DNA from: GCA-2705995 sp048267965
Lineage (GTDB): Bacteria; Bacteroidota; Bacteroidia; Flavobacteriales_G; Salibacteraceae
DNA: 64,000 bases
Reading direction: 5' to 3'
Assembly (NCBI GenBank): GCA_048267965.1
Contig: JBLWWK010000006.1
Coordinates: 62,001-126,000 of the forward strand
Part shown: in pieces, positions 1 to 7,987 of the stretch
Layout of the letters: each line of letters starts with the position of its first letter
Numbering within the stretch: position 1 is the stretch's first letter
Made by a program: the position numbers and the translations under genes
The notes under the pieces: model-generated
What the model saw: only the letters and a program-made list of their open reading frames with translations
What the model was told of the DNA's origin: nothing
Databases searched by the model: none

Positions 1-109
1 AGCCTTTTTTTATAGAAGGTTCTATTCCTATTTCTGCTGCATCTAGCTGTGCCCAAACAGTGAGCGAAGAAATTATACACAAACAAGCTAGTATACAGGG
101 TTTTAACAT
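1..109 (-). CDS. N-terminus of a secreted protein, cut by window edge
   Basis: Reading leftwards from an ATG at 107-109 there is an open frame that runs off the window. The first residues form a classic signal peptide: MLKPCILACLCIISSLTVWA, then QLDAAE, with a likely cleavage after the WA-Q junction. Only about 36 residues are visible, so no family can be named. It is divergent from the S4-domain gene that starts at 164, and the 54 bases between them must hold both promoters. Confidence 0.6.
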   Translation of the reverse strand, partial: MLKPCILACLCIISSLTVWAQLDAAEIGIEPSIKKG

Positions 110-163
110 AGGTTATTACGAAAGTTTTCTAATATACGACTTAATTTAGCAATTTTGAACGCA

Positions 164-556
164 ATGCGAGTAGATAAATACATCTGGACCATTCGAGTAC
201 TCAAAACAAGATCGCTAGCTACAAAGGCTTGTAAATCAAATGACGTAACGGTGAATGGAGAAGTTGCAAAGCCCTCGAAAGAATTAAAAAGAGGCGATAA
301 AATAAGCGTTAAAAAAGAGTCGATTTGGTATACCTTTAAGGTAATCGATTTTCCGAAAAGTCGTGTAGGAGCCAAATTGGTGAAAGACTATACGCAAGAC
401 CAAACTTCGGCCGAAGAATTAGAGAAATTAGCCATCTTACGGGCCAAACTTAAATTTGAACGACCTAAAGGTTGGGGTCGCCCGACCAAAAAAGACCGAA
501 GAGATATGGAAGAATTTACCCAAAGTTGGGAAGATTGGGACGATGATCTCGATTAA
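164..556 (+). CDS. hslR: S4-domain RNA-binding protein, HslR (Hsp15) family
   Basis: A 130-residue basic protein with an S4 RNA-binding domain in its first ~60 residues (MRVDKYIWTIRVLKTRSLA, then the V-x-V-N-G turn in DVTVNGEVAKPSK). In the Hsp15 family this domain binds 23S rRNA and helps recycle nascent-chain-blocked 50S subunits. The ATG at 164 gives the family's usual MRVDK start; an in-frame TTG at 155 would add only three residues and is less likely. The C-terminus is basic (RPKGWGRPTKKDRRD) and then acidic (SWEDWDDDLD), as in Bacteroidota members. It stands alone, ahead of a small membrane protein gene. Confidence 0.85.
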   Translation: MRVDKYIWTIRVLKTRSLATKACKSNDVTVNGEVAKPSKELKRGDKISVKKESIWYTFKVIDFPKSRVGAKLVKDYTQDQTSAEELEKLAILRAKLKFERPKGWGRPTKKDRRDMEEFTQSWEDWDDDLD

Positions 557-601
557 ACCCCTCAATTGACTTACTTTGTTTCTCAACTTGAACCTGAACC
601 C

Positions 602-952
602 ATGAAACAAACATTATTAAAAATCTGGTACGTAATTATTGCCCTGGGCTCTCTTTTGGCTTACTTAAACAGAGATTATGTTTTAGAAGGCCAAATGACA
701 TCAGATTTAGGCAATTGGATGGCAGGCGTGTTTAACGACCGAGTAAAAGCTACCGTTAAAAAAACCGATTGTGACAAAGAATTTGTTTTAATGACGGCCG
801 ATGGTGAAGTGCTTGTACCCGAAAGAATGTTGCGCTCTTTTGAGAAAGACGGACTTAACGTCTGGCTTTCTTACCAAATTGTGCAAGAAAAAGACCCCTC
901 TTGTGAATTAGGAAAGCTAATCGCTATTTCTAAAATGAAACAAATTCGTTAA
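602..952 (+). CDS. Small membrane-anchored protein of unknown function
   Basis: A 116-residue protein with one hydrophobic segment near the N-terminus (residues ~6-22, IWYVIIALGSLLAYL), followed by a ~90-residue soluble part with two cysteines (TDCDKE and DPSCELGK). I do not recognise a family. The ATG at 602 puts the membrane segment directly at the N-terminus. An in-frame TTG at 566 would extend it by 12 residues with no visible benefit. It lies between the S4 protein and fmt on the same strand, with gaps of 45 and 34 nt, so cotranscription is possible. Confidence 0.6.
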   Translation: MKQTLLKIWYVIIALGSLLAYLNRDYVLEGQMTSDLGNWMAGVFNDRVKATVKKTDCDKEFVLMTADGEVLVPERMLRSFEKDGLNVWLSYQIVQEKDPSCELGKLIAISKMKQIR

Positions 953-986
953 GTAGTTTACTTATAACTGTTTAAATCAATCTATT

Positions 987-1940
987 TTGAAAATTGTATT
1001 TCTTGGAACACCCGATTTTGCGGTGGCCTCTCTTCAAGCATTGGTAGAATCTACGCACCAAGTGGTAGGCGTAGTTACCATGCCCGATAAAAAAGCGGGT
1101 CGAGGTAGAAAATTAACCGCTTCTCCGGTAAAAGAGTTTGCAGTAAACCACGGCATTCCTGTTTTGCAACCTACCAACTTAAAAGCTCCAGAATTTGTAG
1201 AAGAGCTAAAGGCTTTACAAGCCGATTTGCAGGTGGTGGTGGCTTTTAGAATGTTACCCGAAGTAGTCTGGAATATGCCTCGTTTAGGAACCATCAACGT
1301 CCATGCTTCGCTTTTACCCCAATACCGAGGGGCGGCTCCTATCAATTGGGCTATTATAAATGGAGAAACCGAAACGGGGGTGACCACCTTTCAATTACAG
1401 CATAAAATTGATACGGGAAACATTCTCTTACAAGAAAAACTACCCATTACCAAGAGCGATAATGCAGGCACAATTCACGATCAATTAATGGTACTCGGAG
1501 CTCAATTGCTTATTAAAACAGTGAATGGAATCGATCAACAAACCATTCAACCTATACCGCAAGAAGAGGTGCAAATTCAAGAAGAAAAAGAAGCTCCCAA
1601 AATCTTCAAATCCACTTGTTACATCGATTGGTCACAAAGCAACGAGCAAGTAGATTGTTTTATTCGCGGCTTAGCGCCCTACCCTGCTGCTTTAGCACGA
1701 CTCGTAACCGACACCGAAGAAACCTTCGATTTAAAAATATACGAAGCCAGCAGCAGCACCGAATCTCTTGCTATGGGAGAAGTAAAACAAACCTCTTCTT
1801 CTCTTTTTGTAGGTTGCTCGGTAGGAACCGTTGAAATCACAGAATTGCAATTTCCGGGTAAAAAGAGAATGCCCACAGAAGCTTTTTTAAGAGGATTTAA
1901 AAATCAATTTGTACGAGCTATTTCAGAAATTGAAGGATAA
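987..1940 (+). CDS. fmt: Methionyl-tRNA formyltransferase
   Basis: Transfers a formyl group from 10-formyl-THF to Met-tRNAfMet for translation initiation. The 317-residue length fits the family. The N-terminal Rossmann part begins MKIVFLGTPDFA. The catalytic region shows NVHASLLPQYRGAAP followed by the D-T-G-N motif, and the C-terminal OB-like domain starts near residue 210. The start is TTG at 987, which reproduces the canonical first residues; no upstream ATG does. A perfect CGGTAGGAACCG motif lies inside the C-terminal domain (1819-1830), where it encodes Val-Gly-Thr. Confidence 0.95.
   Translation: MKIVFLGTPDFAVASLQALVESTHQVVGVVTMPDKKAGRGRKLTASPVKEFAVNHGIPVLQPTNLKAPEFVEELKALQADLQVVVAFRMLPEVVWNMPRLGTINVHASLLPQYRGAAPINWAIINGETETGVTTFQLQHKIDTGNILLQEKLPITKSDNAGTIHDQLMVLGAQLLIKTVNGIDQQTIQPIPQEEVQIQEEKEAPKIFKSTCYIDWSQSNEQVDCFIRGLAPYPAALARLVTDTEETFDLKIYEASSSTESLAMGEVKQTSSSLFVGCSVGTVEITELQFPGKKRMPTEAFLRGFKNQFVRAISEIEG
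1819..1830 (+). repeat. Perfect CGGTAGGAACCG iterated motif (in fmt)
   Basis: Perfect 12-mer inside fmt, read as Val-Gly-Thr-Val. The flanking bases TCGGTAGGAACCGTTGAAAT are the same as at 3709-3728, in an unrelated gene. Confidence 0.85.
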
Positions 1941-2133
1941 AAACCGCTAAAACCATGATTTATTCGGTTTTTAACAGCATCAATTGCACAAAAATCGTGT
2001 TCGTACCGATAGGGCAAATAACAGGTAAAACACAATCTGTAAGTGCTGCAACCGTAATAACCACCTAATATTCAGCAGTTATTAACAATTTGCCGCATTT
2101 ATCAACAAAAAAACGCTTTTTTTAGCTGAATCC

Positions 2134-2163
2134 TTTGCCTGCATTGATTTTCCTCTAAATTTG
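2134..2163 (+). promoter_or_regulatory. Bacteroidota-type promoter of the HU gene
   Basis: TTTG at 2134-2137, an 18-nt spacer, then TAAATTTG at 2156-2163. This matches the Bacteroidota -33 TTTG / -7 TAnnTTTG consensus exactly. The predicted transcription start is near 2170, which rules out the in-frame TTG at 2161 as a start codon and supports the ATG at 2197. Confidence 0.75.
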
Positions 2164-2196
2164 ATAGCAAATTATTTAACCCTAATTGTAAATATT

Positions 2197-2472
2197 ATGA
2201 ATAAAGCAGAACTTATCGATGCTATCGCAGCTGAAGCAGATCTTTCAAAAGCAGAAGCAAAAAGAGCATTAGACGCAATGGTTACTACTACGTCAAACGC
2301 ACTTAAAGGTGGTGATCGTGTTTCACTAGTTGGTTTCGGTTCTTTCTCAGTATCTATGCGTAACGCTAGAACTGGTCGTAACCCACAAACTGGTAAAGAA
2401 ATTCAAATTCCAGCAAAAAACGTTGTTAAATTCAAAGCTGGTGCTGAATTAAGCGATGCTGTAAACGAATAA
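2197..2472 (+). CDS. hup: HU/IHF-type DNA-binding protein
   Basis: A 91-residue nucleoid protein of the bacterial histone-like family. It starts MNKAELIDAIAAEADLSKAE and has the family signature G-F-G-S-F-S-V followed by R-x-x-R-T-G-R-N-P-Q-T-G, the DNA-binding arm with its intercalating proline. It forms dimers that bend DNA. It has its own strong promoter (2134-2163) and a strong terminator (2493-2525), so it is a monocistronic, probably highly expressed gene. The start is ATG 2197; an upstream in-frame TTG falls inside the -7 box. Confidence 0.95.
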   Translation: MNKAELIDAIAAEADLSKAEAKRALDAMVTTTSNALKGGDRVSLVGFGSFSVSMRNARTGRNPQTGKEIQIPAKNVVKFKAGAELSDAVNE

Positions 2473-2492
2473 TCTTGTTTACCATTATATTG

Positions 2493-2525
2493 AAAAGCCA
2501 TTCGGAAATCGAATGGCTTTTTTTA
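2493..2525 (+). terminator. Rho-independent terminator after HU gene
   Basis: A 12-bp perfect stem (AAAAGCCATTCG / CGAATGGCTTTT) with a 5-nt loop and a run of T residues, starting 20 nt past the HU stop codon. Confidence 0.9.
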
Positions 2526-2549
2526 TGAGACAGCATTTCTGTTCGTTGG

Positions 2550-3806
2550 CTAATCTTGTTTTTGTAAGTTGCGGTAAAAGCTGAGAATATCGTTTTGCTC
2601 GAATCCTAACTGTTGCTGGGCAAATTTTTGAGCATTCAGTATCACATCGCCAGAGGGTTTCCAGTGATCGCGTAAATAGTGTATGGCTTTAAGTACTTTA
2701 AAACCATCCCACCAAGCAAAAAATTGTTTGTCGAATTGCGTTCGATTTTTCGAAAGAGATCGAATTCGTTCCATTTCATCCTTCCAGCCTTCTTCGTTTA
2801 AAAACTGTACTAAACTTGTTGGCCATCGATCTTCTAGTGCAGACCAATCGGTTCCTACAAATAGAGAAGAAACACAACTGTGAAAATCTTTCAGCACCGA
2901 AAATAAATCGGGATCATACCCTTCGATTAGTCGGTGGTTATGCAACGCATCTGTAATGGCTTTGCCTGTGCCAAAAGGTACGCGGTGACTTTCTCTTGGA
3001 CTAGGAATTACTGCACAATCTACAATGTCTATAAACTGCCTAGATGGAATAATCTTCTGCAAGAAATAAAAATCTTCCCCTGCTTTTCGTTTATTCATGC
3101 CGCCTTGTTTCATGTATGCAGAAGCCCTCACGGCCATGCTGCTCCCAATGGTGTGAAACGCAAACGGGTGTTGCGCAAACCGCAAACCTTCTACATAATA
3201 CCGCAAAAACAGCTCGTATTCGTAGATGGCTTTTTGGTGGTCTTTTTCTAACCCTTCTAACGGGTGCTCAAAGTAAATAGAAGCGCCTTGTACTTTGGGC
3301 TGATTAAGAAAATGGGCTTCTATAGTGGCTAAGTAATTAGCCGAACACAAAGAATCTGCATCAAAACAGGTAATTACTCCATCGGGTCGGTTCAATTGAG
3401 CAAATCGGTGCACTGCCTCATCCATTCCCCGTTTTCTCGCCAACCCTACTCCCGCATGTTTGTGCGGCAAATCGGTGGCATCTATCAAATAAAAGTGTAA
3501 AAACGGCTGATCCAGTTCCTTTTTCCAAGCACTAAAATTTTCAAGCACCTGCTGATTGTTGGGCAATAGTTGATCTTTTTCAGACTGATTTACCACCAAA
3601 ATTACTTCGGTAGCCTTTTGCGTAGGCAAGTTAGCGGCTAAAGCTTCTAAACTCTTTTTGGGGTTTGGCTCATCAAAACACGGAATTACCACTATTTGGT
3701 ATAAATTCTCGGTAGGAACCGTTGAAATTTCTGGTGGCGCTACCTGAAAACGTTGTGAATACTGCTCAAAAGGTGATATCAAGGCGATAAACGTTTTAGT
3801 TTCCAC
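2550..3806 (-). CDS. GT-A fold glycosyltransferase (GT2-like)
   Basis: A 418-residue predicted cytosolic glycosyltransferase. The GT-A features are a beta strand with P-C-F-D-E-P near residue 45 for nucleotide sugar binding, the segment HAGVGLARKRGMDEA, a D-x-D motif (CFDADS, ~residue 155) that would hold the metal, and an acidic AGEDFYF motif (~residue 255) in the position of the catalytic base. There is no membrane segment, so it probably acts on a soluble or peripheral acceptor; donor and acceptor are unknown. Its start overlaps the end of pdxH by 28 nt, suggesting one transcript. A perfect CGGTAGGAACCG copy lies at 3710-3721, near the N-terminus. Confidence 0.75.
   Translation of the reverse strand: METKTFIALISPFEQYSQRFQVAPPEISTVPTENLYQIVVIPCFDEPNPKKSLEALAANLPTQKATEVILVVNQSEKDQLLPNNQQVLENFSAWKKELDQPFLHFYLIDATDLPHKHAGVGLARKRGMDEAVHRFAQLNRPDGVITCFDADSLCSANYLATIEAHFLNQPKVQGASIYFEHPLEGLEKDHQKAIYEYELFLRYYVEGLRFAQHPFAFHTIGSSMAVRASAYMKQGGMNKRKAGEDFYFLQKIIPSRQFIDIVDCAVIPSPRESHRVPFGTGKAITDALHNHRLIEGYDPDLFSVLKDFHSCVSSLFVGTDWSALEDRWPTSLVQFLNEEGWKDEMERIRSLSKNRTQFDKQFFAWWDGFKVLKAIHYLRDHWKPSGDVILNAQKFAQQQLGFEQNDILSFYRNLQKQD
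3710..3721 (+). repeat. Perfect CGGTAGGAACCG iterated motif (in glycosyltransferase)
   Basis: Perfect 12-mer. On the coding (minus) strand it is read as Val-Pro-Thr-Glu, a different peptide from the fmt copy, so the DNA is conserved and not the protein. Confidence 0.85.
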
Positions 3807-4432
3807 TCGTCACCTTGCTTTTCGAATACAATTCGATCGTGCAAACGGCTAGGTCTTCCTTGCCAAAATTCGGCTTCGTGAATTTCGAATAAATATCCAC
3901 CCCAATGTGGAGGACGAGGCACGGTTCCTTCTCCAAATTTTTCGGTGAAGTGTTTCACTTTTTCTTCTAATTCTTCTCGATTTTCTAAAGCAGAACTCTG
4001 GTCGCTCGCCCAAGCGCCTATCTGGCTTTCTTTAGGTCGCGCAGCAAAATAAGCATCCGATTCTTCGGCTGGCAAAGGTGTAATGGTGCCTTGCATTCTC
4101 ACTTGGCGTTCTAATTCTGGCCAATAAGTTAAAACACACGCTCGATTATTTTGGGCAATTTCACTTCCTTTTTTCGATTGGTAATTGGTGTAAAATTTCA
4201 ATCCAACTTCAGTTAAACCGCGGTTGTATACCACCCTCGAAGAAGGCATTCCGTTTTCAGCAACTGTTGAAACAACAATGGCTTTTGGGTCTAGCGCCTG
4301 TGCACCTACAGCCTCTTCAAACCATTTGGCATATTGCTCTACAGGTGTTTTTTCTACCGAAACTTCATCGAGTTGTGCCTTGGTAAACTCGTGCCTAATC
4401 TCATTCAAATAATTCGAAACTTCTTCAATCAT
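3779..4432 (-). CDS. pdxH: Pyridoxamine 5'-phosphate oxidase
   Basis: An FMN enzyme that oxidises pyridoxamine- or pyridoxine-5'-phosphate to PLP in vitamin B6 metabolism. The 217-residue length is standard. FMN-site residues are visible in SSRVVYNRG and YTNYQSKKGSEI, and the substrate site in QIGAWASDQSS. The C-terminal signature W-x-G-R-P-S-R-L-H-D-R and the terminal RLSP are intact. It is the first gene of a two-gene minus-strand unit with the glycosyltransferase and is divergent from miaE. Confidence 0.95.
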   Translation of the reverse strand: MIEEVSNYLNEIRHEFTKAQLDEVSVEKTPVEQYAKWFEEAVGAQALDPKAIVVSTVAENGMPSSRVVYNRGLTEVGLKFYTNYQSKKGSEIAQNNRACVLTYWPELERQVRMQGTITPLPAEESDAYFAARPKESQIGAWASDQSSALENREELEEKVKHFTEKFGEGTVPRPPHWGGYLFEIHEAEFWQGRPSRLHDRIVFEKQGDEWKLKRLSP

Positions 4433-4484
4433 GCAGTACTAATAGTATTTTCGAAACAATTGTTTTCGAAAGTTCAACATCTGT

Positions 4485-4492
4485 CAAAAATA
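4485..4492 (-). promoter_or_regulatory. Likely -7 box of pdxH promoter
   Basis: On the minus strand this reads TATTTTTG, a perfect TAnnTTTG, 52 nt upstream of the pdxH ATG. A TTTG lies about 14 nt further upstream, which is short for this promoter class, so the -33 element is uncertain. Confidence 0.45.
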
Positions 4493-4522
4493 CAAAGCCT
4501 ATAATTCAAAGCCGCCTTTTCT

Positions 4523-4534
4523 CGGTAGGAACCG
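4523..4534 (+). repeat. Perfect CGGTAGGAACCG iterated motif (pdxH-miaE intergenic)
   Basis: Perfect 12-mer in the divergent promoter region, ending 9 nt before the -7 box of miaE. A protein bound here would overlap the promoter. Confidence 0.85.
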
Positions 4535-4543
4535 TAGCCTTTT

Positions 4544-4551
4544 TACCTTTG
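4544..4551 (+). promoter_or_regulatory. -7 box of miaE promoter
   Basis: TACCTTTG, a perfect TAnnTTTG. The GTG at 4551 is therefore part of the promoter, and translation should begin at the ATG at 4590. Confidence 0.6.
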
Positions 4552-4589
4552 TGATTCATCTAATTTCAATACATCCTACTTTTCGGCAC

Positions 4590-5177
4590 ATGAAAGATTA
4601 TAATGTTGAGTTAAGAGCAGAAACCTCGCAAGACTGGGTAAAAACAGTATTAAGCAACTTCGATTCGTTTTTACAAGACCACGCAGATTGCGAACGCAAA
4701 GCCAGCGCTATGGCCATGAGTATTATTTATAAAGCCCCAGAACGCAGTGAGATTATTCCTGAGCTAATCGAAACGGCTTTAGAAGAAATGGTACACTTTA
4801 GGCAAGTGTATCGCGTAATGGAAAAACGGGGTGTTTCTTTAGCTCACGAAGCTGAAAAAGATCCTTACATAAAACAACTACTCGGCACCTTAAGAGGAAA
4901 CAGCGATCATCGTTTCTTAGATCGACTACTCATTGCTTCGATTGTTGAATTTAGAGGCGCAGAGCGTTTTCGATTGGTAGCAGAAGCCCTCACAGACGAT
5001 GAACTAAAAGAATTTTACACCATGCTTTATAAGAGCGAAGCTAAGCATGGAAATATTTTTATTGAGATGGCCCTGAATTATTACCCAGAAAAAGAGGTTT
5101 TTGATCGTCTTAATGAGTTGTTAACGATTGAGGGTGATATTGTGAAAAATCTACCTTTAAGAGCTGCTTTGCATTAA
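4590..5177 (+). CDS. miaE: tRNA-(ms2io6A37) hydroxylase
   Basis: A ferritin-like di-iron monooxygenase that hydroxylates the isopentenyl group of ms2i6A at tRNA position 37. About 195 residues. Metal-ligand pattern: an early acidic residue in HADCERKASAMAM, E-E-M-V-H-F near residue 80, and E-F-R-G-A-E-R-F followed by S-E-A-K-H-G-N in the second half. The start ATG at 4590 follows the promoter -7 box by 38 nt and gives MKDYNVEL. Its partner enzymes MiaA and MiaB are not in the window. Confidence 0.9.
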   Translation: MKDYNVELRAETSQDWVKTVLSNFDSFLQDHADCERKASAMAMSIIYKAPERSEIIPELIETALEEMVHFRQVYRVMEKRGVSLAHEAEKDPYIKQLLGTLRGNSDHRFLDRLLIASIVEFRGAERFRLVAEALTDDELKEFYTMLYKSEAKHGNIFIEMALNYYPEKEVFDRLNELLTIEGDIVKNLPLRAALH

Positions 5178-5233
5178 CATAAAAACCAATTTACCGGCAA
5201 AAGCGTTTATATCTTAAGAAAAGACTTAACAGA

Positions 5234-5818
5234 GTGGAAAAATTTTTCGAAGACATCAATTTTCAGCAAGAACCTTTGGGCATTGGAAAAGTGCTTATTT
5301 CTGAACCGTTTTTAACGGATCAAAACTTTAACCGTTCGGTAATTCTAATGGTTCAACACGATGATCAAGAAGGCGCTTTAGGATTTGTACTGAACCGTCC
5401 TTCTGAAATTTTAATTACCGACATTTTTGAAGATTTTCCCACTTCTCACATCCCGGTTTTTATGGGCGGACCAGTAGGTCTTGACCAGATGTTTTACATC
5501 CATAAATTTGGCGAAGAAGTACCCAATAGCACAGAAGTGTTGCCCGGTATTTTTTGGGGTGGTAATTTTGATGCTCTTCAAGCAATAGTGCGCAATAATC
5601 CTTCTAGAGAAAAAGACATTCGATTTTTTGCGGGTTATTCAGGCTGGGCTCCACATCAACTAGAAGCCGAAATTAAAGAACGCTCTTGGATTGTAAGTAA
5701 GTTAACCAACAATCAAATTATGAGCAACTCCCCTACTTTTTGGGAAGATGCCTTAAAAACGATGGGGAAGAAATTTAAGATTATGGCTCAATTTCCAGAA
5801 GATCCGAGTCTTAACTAG
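5234..5818 (+). CDS. yqgE: YqgE/AlgH family protein
   Basis: A 194-residue member of the widespread YqgE/AlgH family, whose biochemical role is not settled. Hallmarks: G-x-V-L-I-S-E-P near residue 20, A-L-G-F-V-L-N-R-P, the P-V-F-M-G-G-P-V turn, and F-A-G-Y-S-G-W-A-P-H-Q-L-E. No signal peptide or membrane segment. The start is GTG at 5234, which gives the usual N-terminus; no better ATG is near. It is convergent with the class IV aminotransferase, and their stops overlap by 4 nt. Confidence 0.9.
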   Translation: MEKFFEDINFQQEPLGIGKVLISEPFLTDQNFNRSVILMVQHDDQEGALGFVLNRPSEILITDIFEDFPTSHIPVFMGGPVGLDQMFYIHKFGEEVPNSTEVLPGIFWGGNFDALQAIVRNNPSREKDIRFFAGYSGWAPHQLEAEIKERSWIVSKLTNNQIMSNSPTFWEDALKTMGKKFKIMAQFPEDPSLN

Positions 5819-6642
5819 CCAGCGTTGAGCCAACCACATAATTTCTTAGAAACGGTATTGAAATAGCGTTTTTTGTTATACGCTTTTATCCATTGAATAC
5901 CAGCTATGCTATTGGTAGTAAACACCTCGTCTGCTAAGTCTAAATCTGACAAGGTAAGCGTCATTTCGCGGGTTTCGAAACCGTTGCGATGCGCAACAGA
6001 AAGTACTTGCTCTCGCATAATACCCGGTAAAATGCCTTGATCTAAAGCGGGTGTCACTATCTTTTTGTTAATTACTAAAAACAAGTTAGAAGCCGTAGTT
6101 TCACAAAGGTGCTTTTGTTGATTGAGTAAAATTAAATCATCAAAAGTAGATGCATTGGCTGCTTGAGCAGCTAGCACATAAAACACGGCACTTGCCGATT
6201 TCACCGAAGCTAAGGCGTTAATGGGTTTGTAAAAACGTTGATATACCCCCAGCGATTTGCCTTTTTCGTTGAATTCGTATTGATTGGCTCCTTCAAGAGC
6301 CTCTATCAGAATATTTACTTCATTAGAATGGGGAGCATAAAGTCCACCGTCTTTACGAAAAACAGATAATCGGATCCTACCACCCTTTTTGATTTGATTT
6401 TCTGCTAACAATTCAAGAATCGAGTTTTCAATCACATGCAAATGCAAAGCATCATGCATTTCCATGCCCAGCAAATCCATTCCTTTAAATAATCGCTGTA
6501 AATGATGCGCTAAAAACTGCGGCTTTCCATTGATTATCTTAATGGTTTCGAACAATCCATCTCCGTAACGAAAGGCCCGATTAGAGGCCGTTAAAAGGGG
6601 CTGGTCAGCAGGAATCAATTGCTGGTTGTAGAGTATTTTCAT
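5815..6642 (-). CDS. PLP-dependent class IV aminotransferase / aminodeoxychorismate lyase-like
   Basis: A fold-type IV PLP enzyme of 275 residues. Features are R-Y-G-D-G-L-F-E-T near residue 25, the Schiff-base lysine K148 in SVKSAS, and the cofactor-anchoring glutamate in LCETTASNLF. The family includes 4-amino-4-deoxychorismate lyase (PabC), D-amino acid and branched-chain aminotransferases. Because a separate ilvE lies at 17823, a PabC-like or other role is likelier, but the sequence does not settle it. It is the last gene of a three-gene minus-strand unit (rhomboid, HAD phosphatase, this gene). Confidence 0.8.
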   Translation of the reverse strand: MKILYNQQLIPADQPLLTASNRAFRYGDGLFETIKIINGKPQFLAHHLQRLFKGMDLLGMEMHDALHLHVIENSILELLAENQIKKGGRIRLSVFRKDGGLYAPHSNEVNILIEALEGANQYEFNEKGKSLGVYQRFYKPINALASVKSASAVFYVLAAQAANASTFDDLILLNQQKHLCETTASNLFLVINKKIVTPALDQGILPGIMREQVLSVAHRNGFETREMTLTLSDLDLADEVFTTNSIAGIQWIKAYNKKRYFNTVSKKLCGWLNAG

Positions 6643-6650
6643 TCTTGACT

Positions 6651-7139
6651 TTACTGTTTTAAGTAATGGCTGGCGAAGGTAAGTAACGAAGAATTTCTTT
6701 CTATTTTATACCCTTTTACTCCGGCTTTTTCGGCTGCTTCTACATCCGACTGCTTATCACCAATCATTAGGCTTTCTGCAGGATCAATTGAATGGAGATA
6801 AATGGCTCTTTCTAAAAGCAAACTATCGGGTTTACGATCAATCGATGCACTAATTTTATCGTGATGTAACGAGTAGAAAACATCGGTAATAGCGGCATCA
6901 TTCTTCTCAAATTCTCGAAGCATATAGCTGTGGAGCGTTTGCATTTTAGCTTTTGTGTAGCGTTTTTTAGCGATGCCTCCTTGATTGGTGATTACAATCA
7001 CTAAATAACCTTGGTTTTTAAATTGACGCACCACTTCAAAAATACCTGGCAAGAACTGAAACTTTTCAATTTCGAAGGTATAATCTCCCGGATCGTGGTT
7101 AATTACCCCGTCACGGTCTAAAAAAAGGCACTTTTTCAT
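6651..7139 (-). CDS. HAD-family phosphatase, GmhB/HisB-N-like
   Basis: A 162-residue HAD hydrolase. Motif I is FLDRDGVIN (Asp8/Asp10), motif II T-N-Q-G-G, motif III R-K-P-D, motif IV G-D-K-Q-S-D-V. This is the histidinol-phosphate / D-glycero-D-manno-heptose-1,7-bisphosphate phosphatase type. The zinc-binding cysteine loop of typical GmhB is absent: the region reads SLHHDKISASI with no cysteines, so the substrate is uncertain. Its start overlaps the rhomboid gene stop by 4 nt (ATGA-type coupling), and the next gene begins 8 nt after its stop. Confidence 0.8.
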   Translation of the reverse strand: MKKCLFLDRDGVINHDPGDYTFEIEKFQFLPGIFEVVRQFKNQGYLVIVITNQGGIAKKRYTKAKMQTLHSYMLREFEKNDAAITDVFYSLHHDKISASIDRKPDSLLLERAIYLHSIDPAESLMIGDKQSDVEAAEKAGVKGYKIERNSSLLTFASHYLKQ

Positions 7140-7762
7140 GAGAAATAGTGATTAAAGATGGTAGTAAAGAAATTTAATCCTAATTCAGGTTCGAAAGCTA
7201 TGGTTGCGGCCACTCCGTAAATAGCTCCCCAAAAGTGAGCATCGTGAGCAATTCTACCTCCGCCCTTTTTATCCATTGAATACTCATAATAGAGATACAA
7301 GGCGCCAAAAACAAAAGCCGGCAAGGGCAATATTCCAAAAATGTAGAGTTTCATTACCGGATTAATCAAGATAGAAGAAAACACCACAGCCGAAACCGCT
7401 CCAGAAGCACCTACTGCATTGTAACTAGGATCGTCTCGGTGTTTGCGCATGGCGGGCAATGAGGCAAATAAAATTCCTCCAATGTAAATTAATAGAAAAT
7501 AGAGAATGCCTTTGAGTTCGAATGTGCCGAGAAAATAGAATTCTGAGATCCTACCGAACATATACAACACAAACATATTTACAAAAAGGTGAAAGAAATC
7601 TGCATGAATAAGTGCATGACTGAAATACCGGTAATACTGCTTGCGGTGGTAAACCATGTACGGATTGTACTCTAACTTTCGAAACAATTCACCATTGTTT
7701 AAGGCGATAAACGAAACAATAGCCGTAAGCGCAATAATGATTAAAGTAATTGATAATGCCAT
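7136..7762 (-). CDS. Rhomboid-family intramembrane serine protease
   Basis: A 208-residue polytopic membrane protein with about six hydrophobic segments. The catalytic serine is Ser120 in NAVGASGAVSA, and the partner histidine is in AHDAHFWGAIYG (His176). The H-x-x-x-N motif of the second helix (HLFVNM, His58/Asn62) is present. It cleaves transmembrane substrates within the inner membrane; the substrate is unknown. It is the first gene of the unit with the HAD phosphatase and aminotransferase. Confidence 0.9.
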   Translation of the reverse strand: MALSITLIIIALTAIVSFIALNNGELFRKLEYNPYMVYHRKQYYRYFSHALIHADFFHLFVNMFVLYMFGRISEFYFLGTFELKGILYFLLIYIGGILFASLPAMRKHRDDPSYNAVGASGAVSAVVFSSILINPVMKLYIFGILPLPAFVFGALYLYYEYSMDKKGGGRIAHDAHFWGAIYGVAATIAFEPELGLNFFTTIFNHYFS

Positions 7763-7766
7763 GTTG

Positions 7767-7774
7767 CAAAGGTA
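7767..7774 (-). promoter_or_regulatory. -7 box immediately before rhomboid gene
   Basis: On the minus strand this reads TACCTTTG, a perfect -7 consensus that ends 4 nt before the annotated ATG. The transcript would be leaderless or nearly so, unless translation begins further inside. Confidence 0.45.
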
Positions 7775-7987
7775 GCAGTTACTATGAACGGCAGAACCAT
7801 TACTGCGGTAGGTTCTTTTAATTTTTGATTCTCAAAAAAGATAGAAAAGACGAAAAAGGTGAAAAATCATCCATTGAATGTTTCGGCAAACACCTTTATA
7901 GGTGGTTACCGACTATTCCATCCAATTTGAGAAAACTGGCAAAATCCATCGAAAAATGCCCACATTTGCAAACACAAATTAACTGAA

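Noticed and set aside
103..375. 90-residue frame on the minus strand
   Set aside because: It lies opposite the S4-domain gene and shows no family signature; it is a shadow.
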